Below are positions 32,865 to 39,644 of a DNA stretch of 39,644 nucleotides, piece by piece. Origin of the DNA: Chloroflexota bacterium (lineage in GTDB: Bacteria; Chloroflexota; JAJPGV01). The stretch lies in the NCBI GenBank assembly GCA_021325635.1, contig JAJPGV010000028.1, positions 1 through 39,644 on the forward strand, given 5' to 3'. The notes under the pieces are model-generated. The model was not told the origin of the DNA. It worked only from the letters and a program-made list of their open reading frames with translations, and ran no database searches. Each line of letters opens with the position of its first letter. Within the stretch, counting starts at the first letter, position 1. Position numbers and translations under genes: made by a program.

Positions 32865-33231
32865 TTACCTGGCGCCCACTTCGGGAAGCCATCGCCGGAC
32901 CAGGTCCTCAACCTCAGCGAGGTCGAATGGTTTGGCGATGAAGCCATCGCAGCCAGTCCCGTCGGCCGCTATGCGTCCCGCTGAAGTCATGAGGATGACC
33001 GGAATCCCAGCAGTGGCCGGTTCACTCTTAAGGCGGCGGCAAAGCTCGGCGCCGCCCATCCGGGGCATCATGACATCCGAGAGCACCAGGTCGGGGCGTT
33101 CTTCCGCCATCATTTCGAGCGCCTGTGCGCCGTGAACAGCGATCCGAGCCTGATAGCCCTCTCCCGTTAACAGTTGGGCCAGCAGCTCACGCACGGGCTC
33201 TTCGTCTTCGGACGATCAGGATCGTCGACAA
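32865..33231 (-). pseudogene. Response regulator receiver with a 1-base frameshift near its start
   Basis: The main frame encodes a receiver with phosphoacceptor D in LVLSDVMMP, T/S in VILMTSAG and K in FIAKPFD, so the core is intact. Its N-terminal strand lies one base out of frame: TTG 33231 (preceded by GGAGGG) reads STILIV, and dropping one C near 33210 restores ILIVEDEEPVRELLAQ. The frameshift may be a real inactivating mutation or a sequencing error. If real, translation could only begin internally and would lose the acidic pair. It lies 16 nt after the KaiC-like gene in the same operon. Confidence 0.65.
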
Positions 33232-33247
33232 AACGTTGCTCCCTCCG

Positions 33248-34729
33248 TCATGCAGACGGGCTCTGATGCGAGATGTCTACCAAGGGTCGGACGATGCCGG
33301 TGAGCAGGCCTTCACCCAACGGCGCAGAGCCCATGACGTGTATGCCTTCGTCTGCCGTAATGCCGTACTCGTAGATCGCCTGGTCATGGTCTGAGAACCG
33401 CATCTTGAGCACCGACAGCACGCGGTGGAGGGTGCTGCGGTACTCAACCTTGCGCATCAGGATGAGGTTCTCGCCGATGATGGACAAGGGCGTATCGAGC
33501 AATTCCAGGGCCGGCCCGACTATCGTCGGTATGTCCAGCGTGAAGTACGTGGTGACGTGCCGCTCCCGGAGGTAGCTCACGAACGCAGACAGGAAGCCTG
33601 CCTTGCGACTGACATCGCCGATGGCCCGGTCGAGCTCGGCAGCTGAGTCAATGACCAGGCGGCGGACGCCTCGGCGCTCGACATCTTCGACGATGAAACC
33701 GGCTATCTCGTCTGCCTCGGTGTCGTAGCCCGGCAAGACCAGCAGGCGCAGCTGGCCCGCCGCCTCGGCCGCTTCCACGTCCAACCCAAACGCACGAGCC
33801 TGCTCGCGAAGCTGAGCGGCGCTCTCCATGAAACCGCAAAACAACACCGGCTCTCCGACCCGGACGCCTTCCAGCGCGAAATGCAGTCCAAGCAGTGTCT
33901 TGCCGACGCCCGGGCTCCCCACCGCCAACGTGACGGTCGCGTTGTTCAGGCCGCCGCCCAACAGCGCGTCGATCCCTTCGATGGCAAACGCGGCTCGTCC
34001 GGAAGTCCAGATTGGCTCGGTGGTTCCGACGGTGGACTCATACCGCGGGAACACGGACACACCGTCGCGGGTGATGGTGTACGGATGCAGGCCGCGCAGC
34101 GGCGAGGAGCCCCGCGCCTTCATCACCTGCAGCAGCTGTCGCTCGCGGCTGTCTATAAGCTCGCGGCGGAGAGCGACGATGGTGTCGCAGACGGTAATCT
34201 CGGGATACCGCGCCGACTCTGCCGGATCTCCTTCGACTGTTATCAGGATCGTTAAGCCCAGCAGGGATAGCTTTGCCCCCAGCGAATACAGAAATTGCGC
34301 CACGGCCTGACCATCCGGCAGCAGACGCCGCATTCCGGCGAAACCATCAATAATCACCAGAGCGGCCTCTTGTGAGCGGGCGGTGGCAACGATCGCATCC
34401 TCCGTTTCGTCTGCCCCCTCCCGCAGCATGTCCAGCACACTCACGAACTGGACCTTGCCGCCGATTACGTCGGGCTCGAAAAAGCTCAGCCCGCGACCGT
34501 GGCTGAGCAACTTTTCGTGGCTCTCGGAATAACCGGTGAGGAACAATGTGGCTTTCCCTTGACCCGCGCAATGGAAAGCCATCTGCTGGGCCATCACTGT
34601 TTTGCCGCTGCCCGGTGCTCCGATCACCATGGCCAGAGAGCCTCGCAGGAGTCCTCCGCCGAGTACGCGGTCCAGCTGGGCAACCCCTGTTTCGAGCCGC
34701 TCGGGAGCAGCATCGGTCGTGTCGGCCAT
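33248..34729 (-). CDS. Double-domain KaiC-like ATPase
   Basis: A 493-residue RecA-fold protein with two KaiC modules. The first has Walker A IGAPGSGKT and Walker B-like ALVIIDGFAGM; the second has Walker A GSPGVGKT and VRRLVIDSAAEL. The residues that follow each beta-strand (GYSESHEKL and GFMESAAQL) carry one Glu where clock KaiC has a Glu pair. The ATG at 34729 has AGGAG seven bases upstream. Standalone KaiC-like proteins are often encoded next to histidine kinases and receivers, as here, and are thought to signal with them. A circadian role is not implied. Confidence 0.85.
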   Translation of the reverse strand: MADTTDAAPERLETGVAQLDRVLGGGLLRGSLAMVIGAPGSGKTVMAQQMAFHCAGQGKATLFLTGYSESHEKLLSHGRGLSFFEPDVIGGKVQFVSVLDMLREGADETEDAIVATARSQEAALVIIDGFAGMRRLLPDGQAVAQFLYSLGAKLSLLGLTILITVEGDPAESARYPEITVCDTIVALRRELIDSRERQLLQVMKARGSSPLRGLHPYTITRDGVSVFPRYESTVGTTEPIWTSGRAAFAIEGIDALLGGGLNNATVTLAVGSPGVGKTLLGLHFALEGVRVGEPVLFCGFMESAAQLREQARAFGLDVEAAEAAGQLRLLVLPGYDTEADEIAGFIVEDVERRGVRRLVIDSAAELDRAIGDVSRKAGFLSAFVSYLRERHVTTYFTLDIPTIVGPALELLDTPLSIIGENLILMRKVEYRSTLHRVLSVLKMRFSDHDQAIYEYGITADEGIHVMGSAPLGEGLLTGIVRPLVDISHQSPSA

Positions 34730-34736
34730 GTATCTC

Positions 34737-35933
34737 CTATTCCTGAGCCGGCCCCGCACTGGCGGTCGGCAGTGTGAAACGGAAGGTAGCTCCTTGACCT
34801 TCTCCGCCCGATTCAGCCCACAACCGGCCGCCGTGAGCAGCGATGATGCCGCGACAGATGTATAACCCGAGGCCTGTGCCGGGCAACCCGCTGGCGATTG
34901 CCTGTGGGGTGCGATAGAAACGTTCGAACAGCTGCGACAGCTCACTGGAAGCGATGCCCATGCCCCTATCGGCGACCGCCAGCTCGATTTCGTTTGTCCG
35001 CCGCTCGACTGTTACAGATACGCGCTCGGTCTCGGGACTGTACTTCAGCGCGTTACTCACCAGGTTGGTCAGCACTTGCTCAATACGGGCCTGCTCCCAT
35101 ACGCCAGAGAGGGGGGCGTCGGGAAGCGTGACATCTATTCGCTCTCGCTCAGCCGCATTCAAACGCCCAAGCACCACTCGCAGGTTTTCAGCCAAGTCGC
35201 ACGCAGCGGCCCGCAATTCGAGGGCGCCCGCTTGCAGCCTCGAAGCATCCAGAAGGTCGTCGATCAGGCGGGTCATGAGCGCGCTCTGCGCTTCAATGGT
35301 CGTCAGACCCTGAGCAATGGATTCTCGGCGCAGCTGCAGCTCCTCGATTGTCCGCAGCAGCAGCTGCGCGAAGCCCTTGATGGAGGTCAGCGGTCCTTTG
35401 AGCTCGTGGCTCGCAGTCGCAATGAACTCCTCCTTGAGGCGATTGAGCTCCTCGAACCTGTCTGCCCGGCTTTCGGCTGTCTCAGAAAGCTTGCGCAATG
35501 ACGTATTCAAAACGGTCATGGTGTCGAGCTGCTCGCGCGTATCTTGAGCTCGGGAGATCGCTGCCTTCAGCTCATCCGGATCTACGGGTTTGACCAGGAA
35601 ATCGAACGCCCCTGCGCGAAGCGCCTGGACGGCCGTCTCCAGCGATGCGTAGCCTGTAACGATGAGCCCAGCTGCAGCCGGCGATCGCTCCTTGAGGCGC
35701 CGCAACACTCTCAGCCCGTCATCCTCACGCAGTCGAAGATCAAGCACCGCCACGTCAAAGACGCTGCGTTCGGTGGCGGCCAGCGCTTGGGCGAGGTCGG
35801 TGGCCTGCTCGACCTGATAGCCGGCGCGATCCAGAATTGCGCGCAGCGTCTCCAGAACCGCTTCGTCGTCTTCGACGATGAGTATCCGCGCGGCCAGCCC
35901 GATGCCTCCTGTGCAAACGGAAGCCCCCCACAC
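34737..35933 (-). CDS. Receiver-histidine kinase hybrid
   Basis: A 398-residue soluble kinase. The N-terminal receiver reads RILIVEDDEAVLETLRAIL, with phosphoacceptor D in VAVLDLRLREDDG and K in FLVKPVDP. A coiled linker follows (about 140-170), then the HisKA H-box ATASHELKGPLTSIKGF and the HATPase N, G1 and G2 boxes (LVSNALKYSP, DRGMGI, GTGLGLYI). No membrane helix is seen. GTG 35933 is the longest start; a CTG at 35897 has a better SD (AGGAGG) and is also possible. It ends seven bases before the KaiC-like start, so it leads the operon. Confidence 0.88.
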   Translation of the reverse strand: MWGASVCTGGIGLAARILIVEDDEAVLETLRAILDRAGYQVEQATDLAQALAATERSVFDVAVLDLRLREDDGLRVLRRLKERSPAAAGLIVTGYASLETAVQALRAGAFDFLVKPVDPDELKAAISRAQDTREQLDTMTVLNTSLRKLSETAESRADRFEELNRLKEEFIATASHELKGPLTSIKGFAQLLLRTIEELQLRRESIAQGLTTIEAQSALMTRLIDDLLDASRLQAGALELRAAACDLAENLRVVLGRLNAAERERIDVTLPDAPLSGVWEQARIEQVLTNLVSNALKYSPETERVSVTVERRTNEIELAVADRGMGIASSELSQLFERFYRTPQAIASGLPGTGLGLYICRGIIAAHGGRLWAESGGEGQGATFRFTLPTASAGPAQE

Positions 35934-36173
35934 CCCCCGACCTGGAGCTCGGCGGGAAGGCCGCGATCGCGATAGAACTCCCGCTCGCTTACCCTAAAGG
36001 AGACTGTCTTTGACCGCGTTTGAGCACGCAAACGCAAGCCGAGGGCCATCCCCGGCCTGACCTCAAGCCAGAAGGCGGCGGCTCGAGGCCGAAATCAACG
36101 CGGTGATTGGCACGCAACATGCGCTGTCGCTAAAGCGAGCTAGCGGTTTTTCCCCAAATGAAAGGAGGCCCCT
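35934..36173. other. Leader region between the kinase operon and the small-gene cluster
   Basis: 240 bases with no supported gene. A hairpin CGCTA (36128-36132) / TAGCG (36141-36145) followed by TTTTT (36147-36151) is terminator-like on the + strand, only 20 bases before the SD of the next gene. It could be an attenuator. No upstream + strand gene explains it. Confidence 0.4.
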
Positions 36174-36353
36174 ATGGTCAAAGACCTTATTGGCGGCCAA
36201 TTCGCAAACAACCTTCGCCGCATGTTCGGCATGCCTGGCCCTGCCCCTGTTCAATTCGGTGGCGAATCCCCAAAAGCGCCCGGCCCGATGTTAAGCGGGA
36301 ATGGGATCCCTGCGCCCCGCGGTTCTGAGGTGGCCAGTGGTGAGCAAGACTGA
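36174..36353 (+). CDS. Small protein (59 aa), strong RBS
   Basis: ATG 36174 follows AAAGGAGG (about 36161-36168) with a five-base gap. The 59-residue product begins MVKDLIGGQFANNLRRMFGM and is rich in Pro and Gly. I do not recognise a family. The strong SD and the coupled genes that follow support expression. It is shorter than typical automatic ORF cut-offs. Confidence 0.55.
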   Translation: MVKDLIGGQFANNLRRMFGMPGPAPVQFGGESPKAPGPMLSGNGIPAPRGSEVASGEQD

Positions 36354-36354
36354 C

Positions 36355-36564
36355 ATGAGCGGCGTAGCCCCAGAGCGACCTGCACTCGATTCGCGTTCGA
36401 GCGCCTTCACCTGGGGACAGTTCAAGGCACAGGTCGACGCCCAATTAGCTGGTCTCATGGGCGACGACGAGTCGCTGAAATTCCTCTCGTGGGATGGCAA
36501 CGAGAAAGCCGTCGTCCGCTTCGACGAGGACCGTCGGGGTCGCCCGTGGTGTGGGGTGGTGTGA
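36355..36564 (+). CDS. Small hypothetical protein (69 aa)
   Basis: The frame gives MSGVAPERPALDS, then FTWGQFKAQVDAQLAGLMGDDESLKFLSWDGNEKAVVRFDED. ATG 36355 starts two bases after the preceding stop; a GTG at 36340 is an alternative. There is an acidic stretch but no known motif. The stop overlaps the next start (GTGA), so it is probably co-translated with the zinc-ribbon protein. Confidence 0.5.
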   Translation: MSGVAPERPALDSRSSAFTWGQFKAQVDAQLAGLMGDDESLKFLSWDGNEKAVVRFDEDRRGRPWCGVV

Positions 36565-36767
36565 CGATCACCAAAGGCACCGTCGAGCAGCGCTGGCTTT
36601 TCACGTGCGGCGGGTGCGGGACGAAGAACGAGCTTCGTGCCGTCAGCGGGCAATACGCTCGCACCCTGGTCGAAAACAGCGGCGGCCGGGAGGACCCTGC
36701 TCTGGGGTGGCTCTGTCCGTTATGTATGGGCGTTGACTTGCGGGAAAAGCGAAGTTGGAAGTCCTGA
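36561..36767 (+). CDS. Small zinc-ribbon protein
   Basis: A 68-residue protein starting at a GTG that overlaps the previous stop. Two CxxC knuckles (CGGCG near residue 16 and CPLC near residue 55) form a zinc ribbon. It may bind nucleic acid or a protein partner. Tandem small genes with a shared zinc ribbon suggest a three-subunit unit, but this is inference. Confidence 0.6.
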   Translation: MTITKGTVEQRWLFTCGGCGTKNELRAVSGQYARTLVENSGGREDPALGWLCPLCMGVDLREKRSWKS

Positions 36768-37148
36768 TCCGGCTTAAGCCACCGGCAACCACAGGCGGGT
36801 GACAAACGTCAGCACCTTGTCCGGGTTGACAATGCCACCCGCGACAGCCCGTTGACATAGGGGCGTCCAAGCTGCCGACCTACGTCCCCGTGCAGGGCCG
36901 AAGCGACCACCTCGCGATGGACCTGTCCTCTGTGCTTGGCTCGGCCGCCTTGAGCAGTTCCGGAACGGCTGGCTGCTCCTGCCGCAACTTGAGCAGCAAG
37001 CGCACCTAGGCATCCTCACTCTGGGCAGAGAGCGGTCTCCCACGGCGCGGGCCACAAGGCAAGCATCACCTGCCGAAACCGCGATGAAGATTTCCGCATG
37101 ACATAGCGCCTGCCTCCTGACAAACTGCCTTTGGAGCCGCGTAAGAGC
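36768..37148. other. Gene-poor stretch with coding-like remnants
   Basis: No clear gene in about 380 bases. On the minus strand, fragments in different frames look coding (VRLLLKLRQEQPAVPELLK; NPDKVLTFVTRLWLPVA), and the last resembles the end of a receiver domain. They may be remains of a decayed regulator. I could not assemble a continuous product. Confidence 0.25.
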
Positions 37149-37667
37149 ATGAGTGCCGAGGTGCTGAGCGTCCGCGGCGATCGTCGATTTACGGTGGTTG
37201 ACGAGGAAACGGAGAAACCTTTGGACCGTGTTAGGGGCTTGGGCCCAATTCTCGTCGTGGACGATTCGCCTGAGATCGCGATGTTGATCGCGATCGTGCT
37301 GCGGGAAGATGGCTTCGCCGTGCAGACGGCGCCTTCCCATGAGGAAGCCTTGAGCAAGGCCGAGCTGGAAATGCCATCGTTGGTGTTACTGGATGCAGTG
37401 CTTCCCACCCCGGACGACCCCTTCGTGGCTGCACTGCACGAGATGTACGGTCGTCGCGTGCCGATCATCGTCGTTTCTGATCTGCCCGAGGCCGCCTTCC
37501 AGAATGCCGCCAGGCGAACAGAAGCGATAGACGCGATCCGCAAGCCGTTCGATATCGACGACCTTGTCGTCCGCGTACGGCGCGCGCTGGAGGGCGTCCG
37601 TCCGTCGCACTCACATTCCAGTGCCGTCTTGGTGGATGGGGCCGCGGTCGTCGCGCTTGTCGCGTGA
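37149..37667 (+). CDS. Single-domain response regulator (receiver) with N- and C-terminal tails
   Basis: A 172-residue protein. The receiver starts GPILVVDDSPEIAMLIAIVL. The phosphoacceptor D is in SLVLLDAVLP, S in IIVVSDLP and K in AIRKPFDIDDLV. There is no output domain, and the C-tail is Ala/Val-rich. ATG 37149 is preferred; a TTG at 37131 would add six residues. It lies 45 bases upstream of a desaturase gene on the same strand, so it may control or be co-expressed with it. Confidence 0.75.
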   Translation: MSAEVLSVRGDRRFTVVDEETEKPLDRVRGLGPILVVDDSPEIAMLIAIVLREDGFAVQTAPSHEEALSKAELEMPSLVLLDAVLPTPDDPFVAALHEMYGRRVPIIVVSDLPEAAFQNAARRTEAIDAIRKPFDIDDLVVRVRRALEGVRPSHSHSSAVLVDGAAVVALVA

Positions 37668-37712
37668 GCTTGTGTTCAGCTACGAAGCACTTGATTTGAC
37701 AAGCTCCGGCCT

Positions 37713-38702
37713 TTGAGCTCGTACAGCGAGCTCAAAGCCGCCATTCGCGCAGAAGGCCTTCTGGAGAAGCAACCGTGGTACTACGCCCGCACCATGCTGG
37801 CGCTGTTTGGCTTGCTCTCCATCAGCCTGGGTGCGCTGTTTATGCTGCCTGGCTTTCCATTGCAGCTGATCAATGCCGCTCTCCTGGCGTTTGTATTTGC
37901 GCAGCTGGGGTTGCTCGGCCACGACGCCGGCCACGATCAGGTGTTTGCCTCACGCCGCTGGAACACCTTTCTGGGCCGCCTCTGCGGCAACTTGCTGCTC
38001 GGCATGGGGCTCGATTGGTGGCGGGAGCATCACAACGCTCATCACGCCAGGCCCAACCAGGAAGGCCGCGACCCGGACGCGGACCTGGGCGTGCTGGCAT
38101 TGAGCCCGGAGCAAGCAGCTCGGCGGTATGGCTTTGGCGGATGGTGCAGCCGACACCAGCTCTTGCTGACGCCGCTGTTTGCCAGCCTCCAGGTCTTCGA
38201 ACTGCACCGTTACACGGTGGGCTTCCTGCTGCGGAGAAGGTCCAGGAGCCGCTATGTCGAGGGCTTCCTCGTGGCGTCGCATTTTGTCTTGTATTTGGGG
38301 CTGCTGTCCATGGCCCTGGGCGTGCCTCGCGGTCTGCTGTTTGCCATCGTGCCGACGGTCGTCTCCGGCTGGTACCTGAACGTGATCTTCGGGACGAACC
38401 ACACCGCTATGCCGCTGCTGAGTCAGTCGCAGCGCATGGGTTTTGTGGAGCAGCAGGTGACGACGTCACGGAACGTTCGCGTTCCTGGCTTCCTGGCCTT
38501 TCTGTTCGGTGGCCTAGATCTGCAGATCGAACATCATCTCTTTCCCACGATGCCCCGCAATCAAATGAGGCGAGCCCAGGCCGCGACAAAGACATTCTGT
38601 GCGCAACACGGGCTCGCCTATCGGGAGTCGGGCTTCGCGGAGACGTACCTCGAGATTTTCACGCACATGTGGCGGGTCAGTCGGCTGGTTGGGACCGGCT
38701 GA
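37713..38702 (+). CDS. Membrane fatty-acid desaturase
   Basis: A 329-residue integral protein with the three histidine boxes HDAGH (70-74), HHNAHH (106-111) and QIEHH (271-275). The last, with Gln as first residue, is typical of front-end or acyl-lipid desaturases without a fused cytochrome b5. Helices occur at about 28-70 and 185-225. The only in-frame start after an upstream stop is TTG 37713. It would introduce double bonds into membrane lipids, often in response to cold. Confidence 0.85.
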   Translation: MSSYSELKAAIRAEGLLEKQPWYYARTMLALFGLLSISLGALFMLPGFPLQLINAALLAFVFAQLGLLGHDAGHDQVFASRRWNTFLGRLCGNLLLGMGLDWWREHHNAHHARPNQEGRDPDADLGVLALSPEQAARRYGFGGWCSRHQLLLTPLFASLQVFELHRYTVGFLLRRRSRSRYVEGFLVASHFVLYLGLLSMALGVPRGLLFAIVPTVVSGWYLNVIFGTNHTAMPLLSQSQRMGFVEQQVTTSRNVRVPGFLAFLFGGLDLQIEHHLFPTMPRNQMRRAQAATKTFCAQHGLAYRESGFAETYLEIFTHMWRVSRLVGTG

Positions 38703-38752
38703 TCGCTGGCACGCTGAGCGATGGTTCTCTTGGCCAGAAGAGCGGACGCCGT

Positions 38753-39475
38753 TTAAGAGGGTTCGACAAGCTCCGAGGACGTCGCGATGAAGCGGTAGCC
38801 TTGGCCAGGCACCGTGTCAATGAAGCGCGGTTTGTGCCAATCATCCTGGAGCTTGGCTCGCAAGTTCCGGATGTGCCGGTCGACGACGTTGCTCTCGGCG
38901 ACGTAGTCCGCGCCCCACAGCGCGTCCATGATCTGGTCGCGGCTGAGTAGCTCACCGGGGTTAGCAGCCAGGACGTACAACAGGCTCTGTTCGACACTGG
39001 TCAGATGCAGCCGCGAGCTGCCGGCCCGTACCTCCCGGTTCAGGATGTCAATCTCGAGCTCCCCGACCTTGATGACCGGGGTGAGCTTGACCTTTTGTCC
39101 GTACACTCGGCGCGTCAGGACGAGCACACGCGCGAGCAGCTCCTCCGGCGAGAAGGGCACCGTCATGATGTCGTCCACGCCCTGTTCAAAGGCTGCCAGT
39201 TTGGTTTTGAGATCGCCACGGCGGGTCAATGCGAGAACCGGCATCCTGGCGTTGCTGCCCGACGGCGCGCTTATGCTGCGCATGAACTGGTCATTGGCCA
39301 GATCCATGTCGATGACGGCAAGGTGCGGATGCCAGTCAGCAATGAGAGCCATGGCCTGCGCCATCGTCCTGGCGCCCCTGGTGACGTAGACGCCATGGTT
39401 CAGTGTGAGGCTGATCGTTTCGCCAACGATGCTCTCGTCGATGAGCAGGAGCACGCGCTCTGGCGCACTCGGCAT
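38753..39475 (-). CDS. OmpR/PhoB-family response regulator
   Basis: A 240-residue regulator. The receiver (about residues 7-120) has D in LAVIDMDL, but its conserved Lys position reads TVPFSPEEL instead of TKPFSPEEL. A winged-helix output domain follows (LTSVEQSLLYVLAANPGELLSRDQIMDALWG ... VVDRHIRNLRAKL ... IDTVPGQGYRFI). I chose ATG 39475 because GGAAG is seven bases upstream. It is convergent with the desaturase gene. The missing Lys suggests atypical or phosphorylation-independent activation. Confidence 0.85.
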   Translation of the reverse strand: MPSAPERVLLLIDESIVGETISLTLNHGVYVTRGARTMAQAMALIADWHPHLAVIDMDLANDQFMRSISAPSGSNARMPVLALTRRGDLKTKLAAFEQGVDDIMTVPFSPEELLARVLVLTRRVYGQKVKLTPVIKVGELEIDILNREVRAGSSRLHLTSVEQSLLYVLAANPGELLSRDQIMDALWGADYVAESNVVDRHIRNLRAKLQDDWHKPRFIDTVPGQGYRFIATSSELVEPS

Positions 39476-39644
39476 AGCTGTCTTCCTGCGGCTCGCGCGT
39501 GCGTCCTCGGACCTGAGCTTACGCTGGACCATGGGATCTCGCAGGCGCGACGCAGAGGACCGCCATCTGCCCTAGTATCGCGCCAATGAGCATGGCGTCG
39601 TGACAAAGTCTTGATGAGCGTGGCGAGGCGTGGCTGGCAGACCG

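Noticed and set aside
36774-37340. 188-codon minus-strand ORF
   Set aside because: Composition is not protein-like and it lies antisense to the receiver gene. Only its last ~20 residues look coding and are noted as a remnant.
1-39644. tRNA, rRNA, CRISPR arrays and insertion sequences
   Set aside because: I looked for T-loop motifs, evenly spaced repeats and transposase motifs and saw none. Covariance and HMM searches would be decisive.

Overview
The window is about 65-70% GC by eye. It carries a Flp/Tad pilus locus, DNA-repair genes whose promoters look leaderless, a PrgI/VirB4-type conjugation module and several two-component genes. This suggests a soil-type Terrabacteria lineage, with Chloroflexota or Dormibacterota-like more likely than Actinomycetota. 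No rRNA or other phylogenetic marker is present, so this placement is inference. I see no tRNA, rRNA or CRISPR array.

Layout. (1) 1-7161: Tad/Flp pilus locus, all on the + strand and tightly overlapping. It holds the tail of an upstream gene, a Flp pilin, three TadE/TadG-like minor pilins, an anchored accessory protein, a PKD-domain secreted protein, a 1123-residue LysM / FtsK-like / BTAD protein, and a prepilin peptidase. (2) 7280-13339: housekeeping and DNA-repair genes. These are MmcQ/YjbR, a UvrD-type helicase behind a LexA-like box, a VOC protein, an HMCES/YedK-type SRAP protein, a NUDIX hydrolase, two small genes, a decayed YbaK-like pseudogene and an ATP-dependent DNA ligase. (3) about 13340-27715: an integrative and conjugative element. 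A repeat-rich leader with four CCTTTCCC and two inverted GGGAAAGG boxes is followed by a PEGA/propeller protein, TrbL/VirB6-like protein, SLT-NlpC/P60 hydrolase, VirB2-like pilin, PrgI, a TraC-like protein, VirB4, a CHC2/Toprim primase, a coupling ATPase, a replication-relaxation family protein, an excisionase-like protein and a tyrosine integrase. A perfect SOS box abuts the integrase start codon. (4) 27680-32736: an accessory island bracketed by two diverged copies of a ~210-230 nt non-coding element ending in an intrinsic terminator. It carries a CPBP protease divergent from a TetR regulator, a membrane protein interrupted by an in-frame UGA, an AT-rich VanZ-like gene and a quinone-oxidoreductase-like gene. 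(5) 32865-39475: a signalling region with a minus-strand operon (receiver-histidine kinase, double-domain KaiC-like ATPase, frameshifted response regulator), a three-gene cluster of small proteins with a zinc ribbon, a receiver protein, a fatty-acid desaturase and an OmpR-type regulator.

How the parts work together. The Tad genes would build and process a surface pilus. The conjugation genes would assemble a mating channel (PrgI, TrbL, VirB4, pilin, wall hydrolase) and deliver element DNA through the coupling ATPase. No recognisable HUH relaxase is present, so the replication-relaxation protein is the best candidate for the DNA-processing step. The SOS boxes suggest that DNA damage induces both the helicase and element excision.

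The most interesting points are: the UGA at the first position of a UPTC motif, followed 25 nt before the loop by a 9-bp hairpin with a GUA loop (a selenoprotein candidate, otherwise a nonsense mutation); the paired non-coding elements; the FtsK-type motor with its ATPase motifs lost; and the SOS box on the integrase start. All are sequence readings that were not tested by database search.
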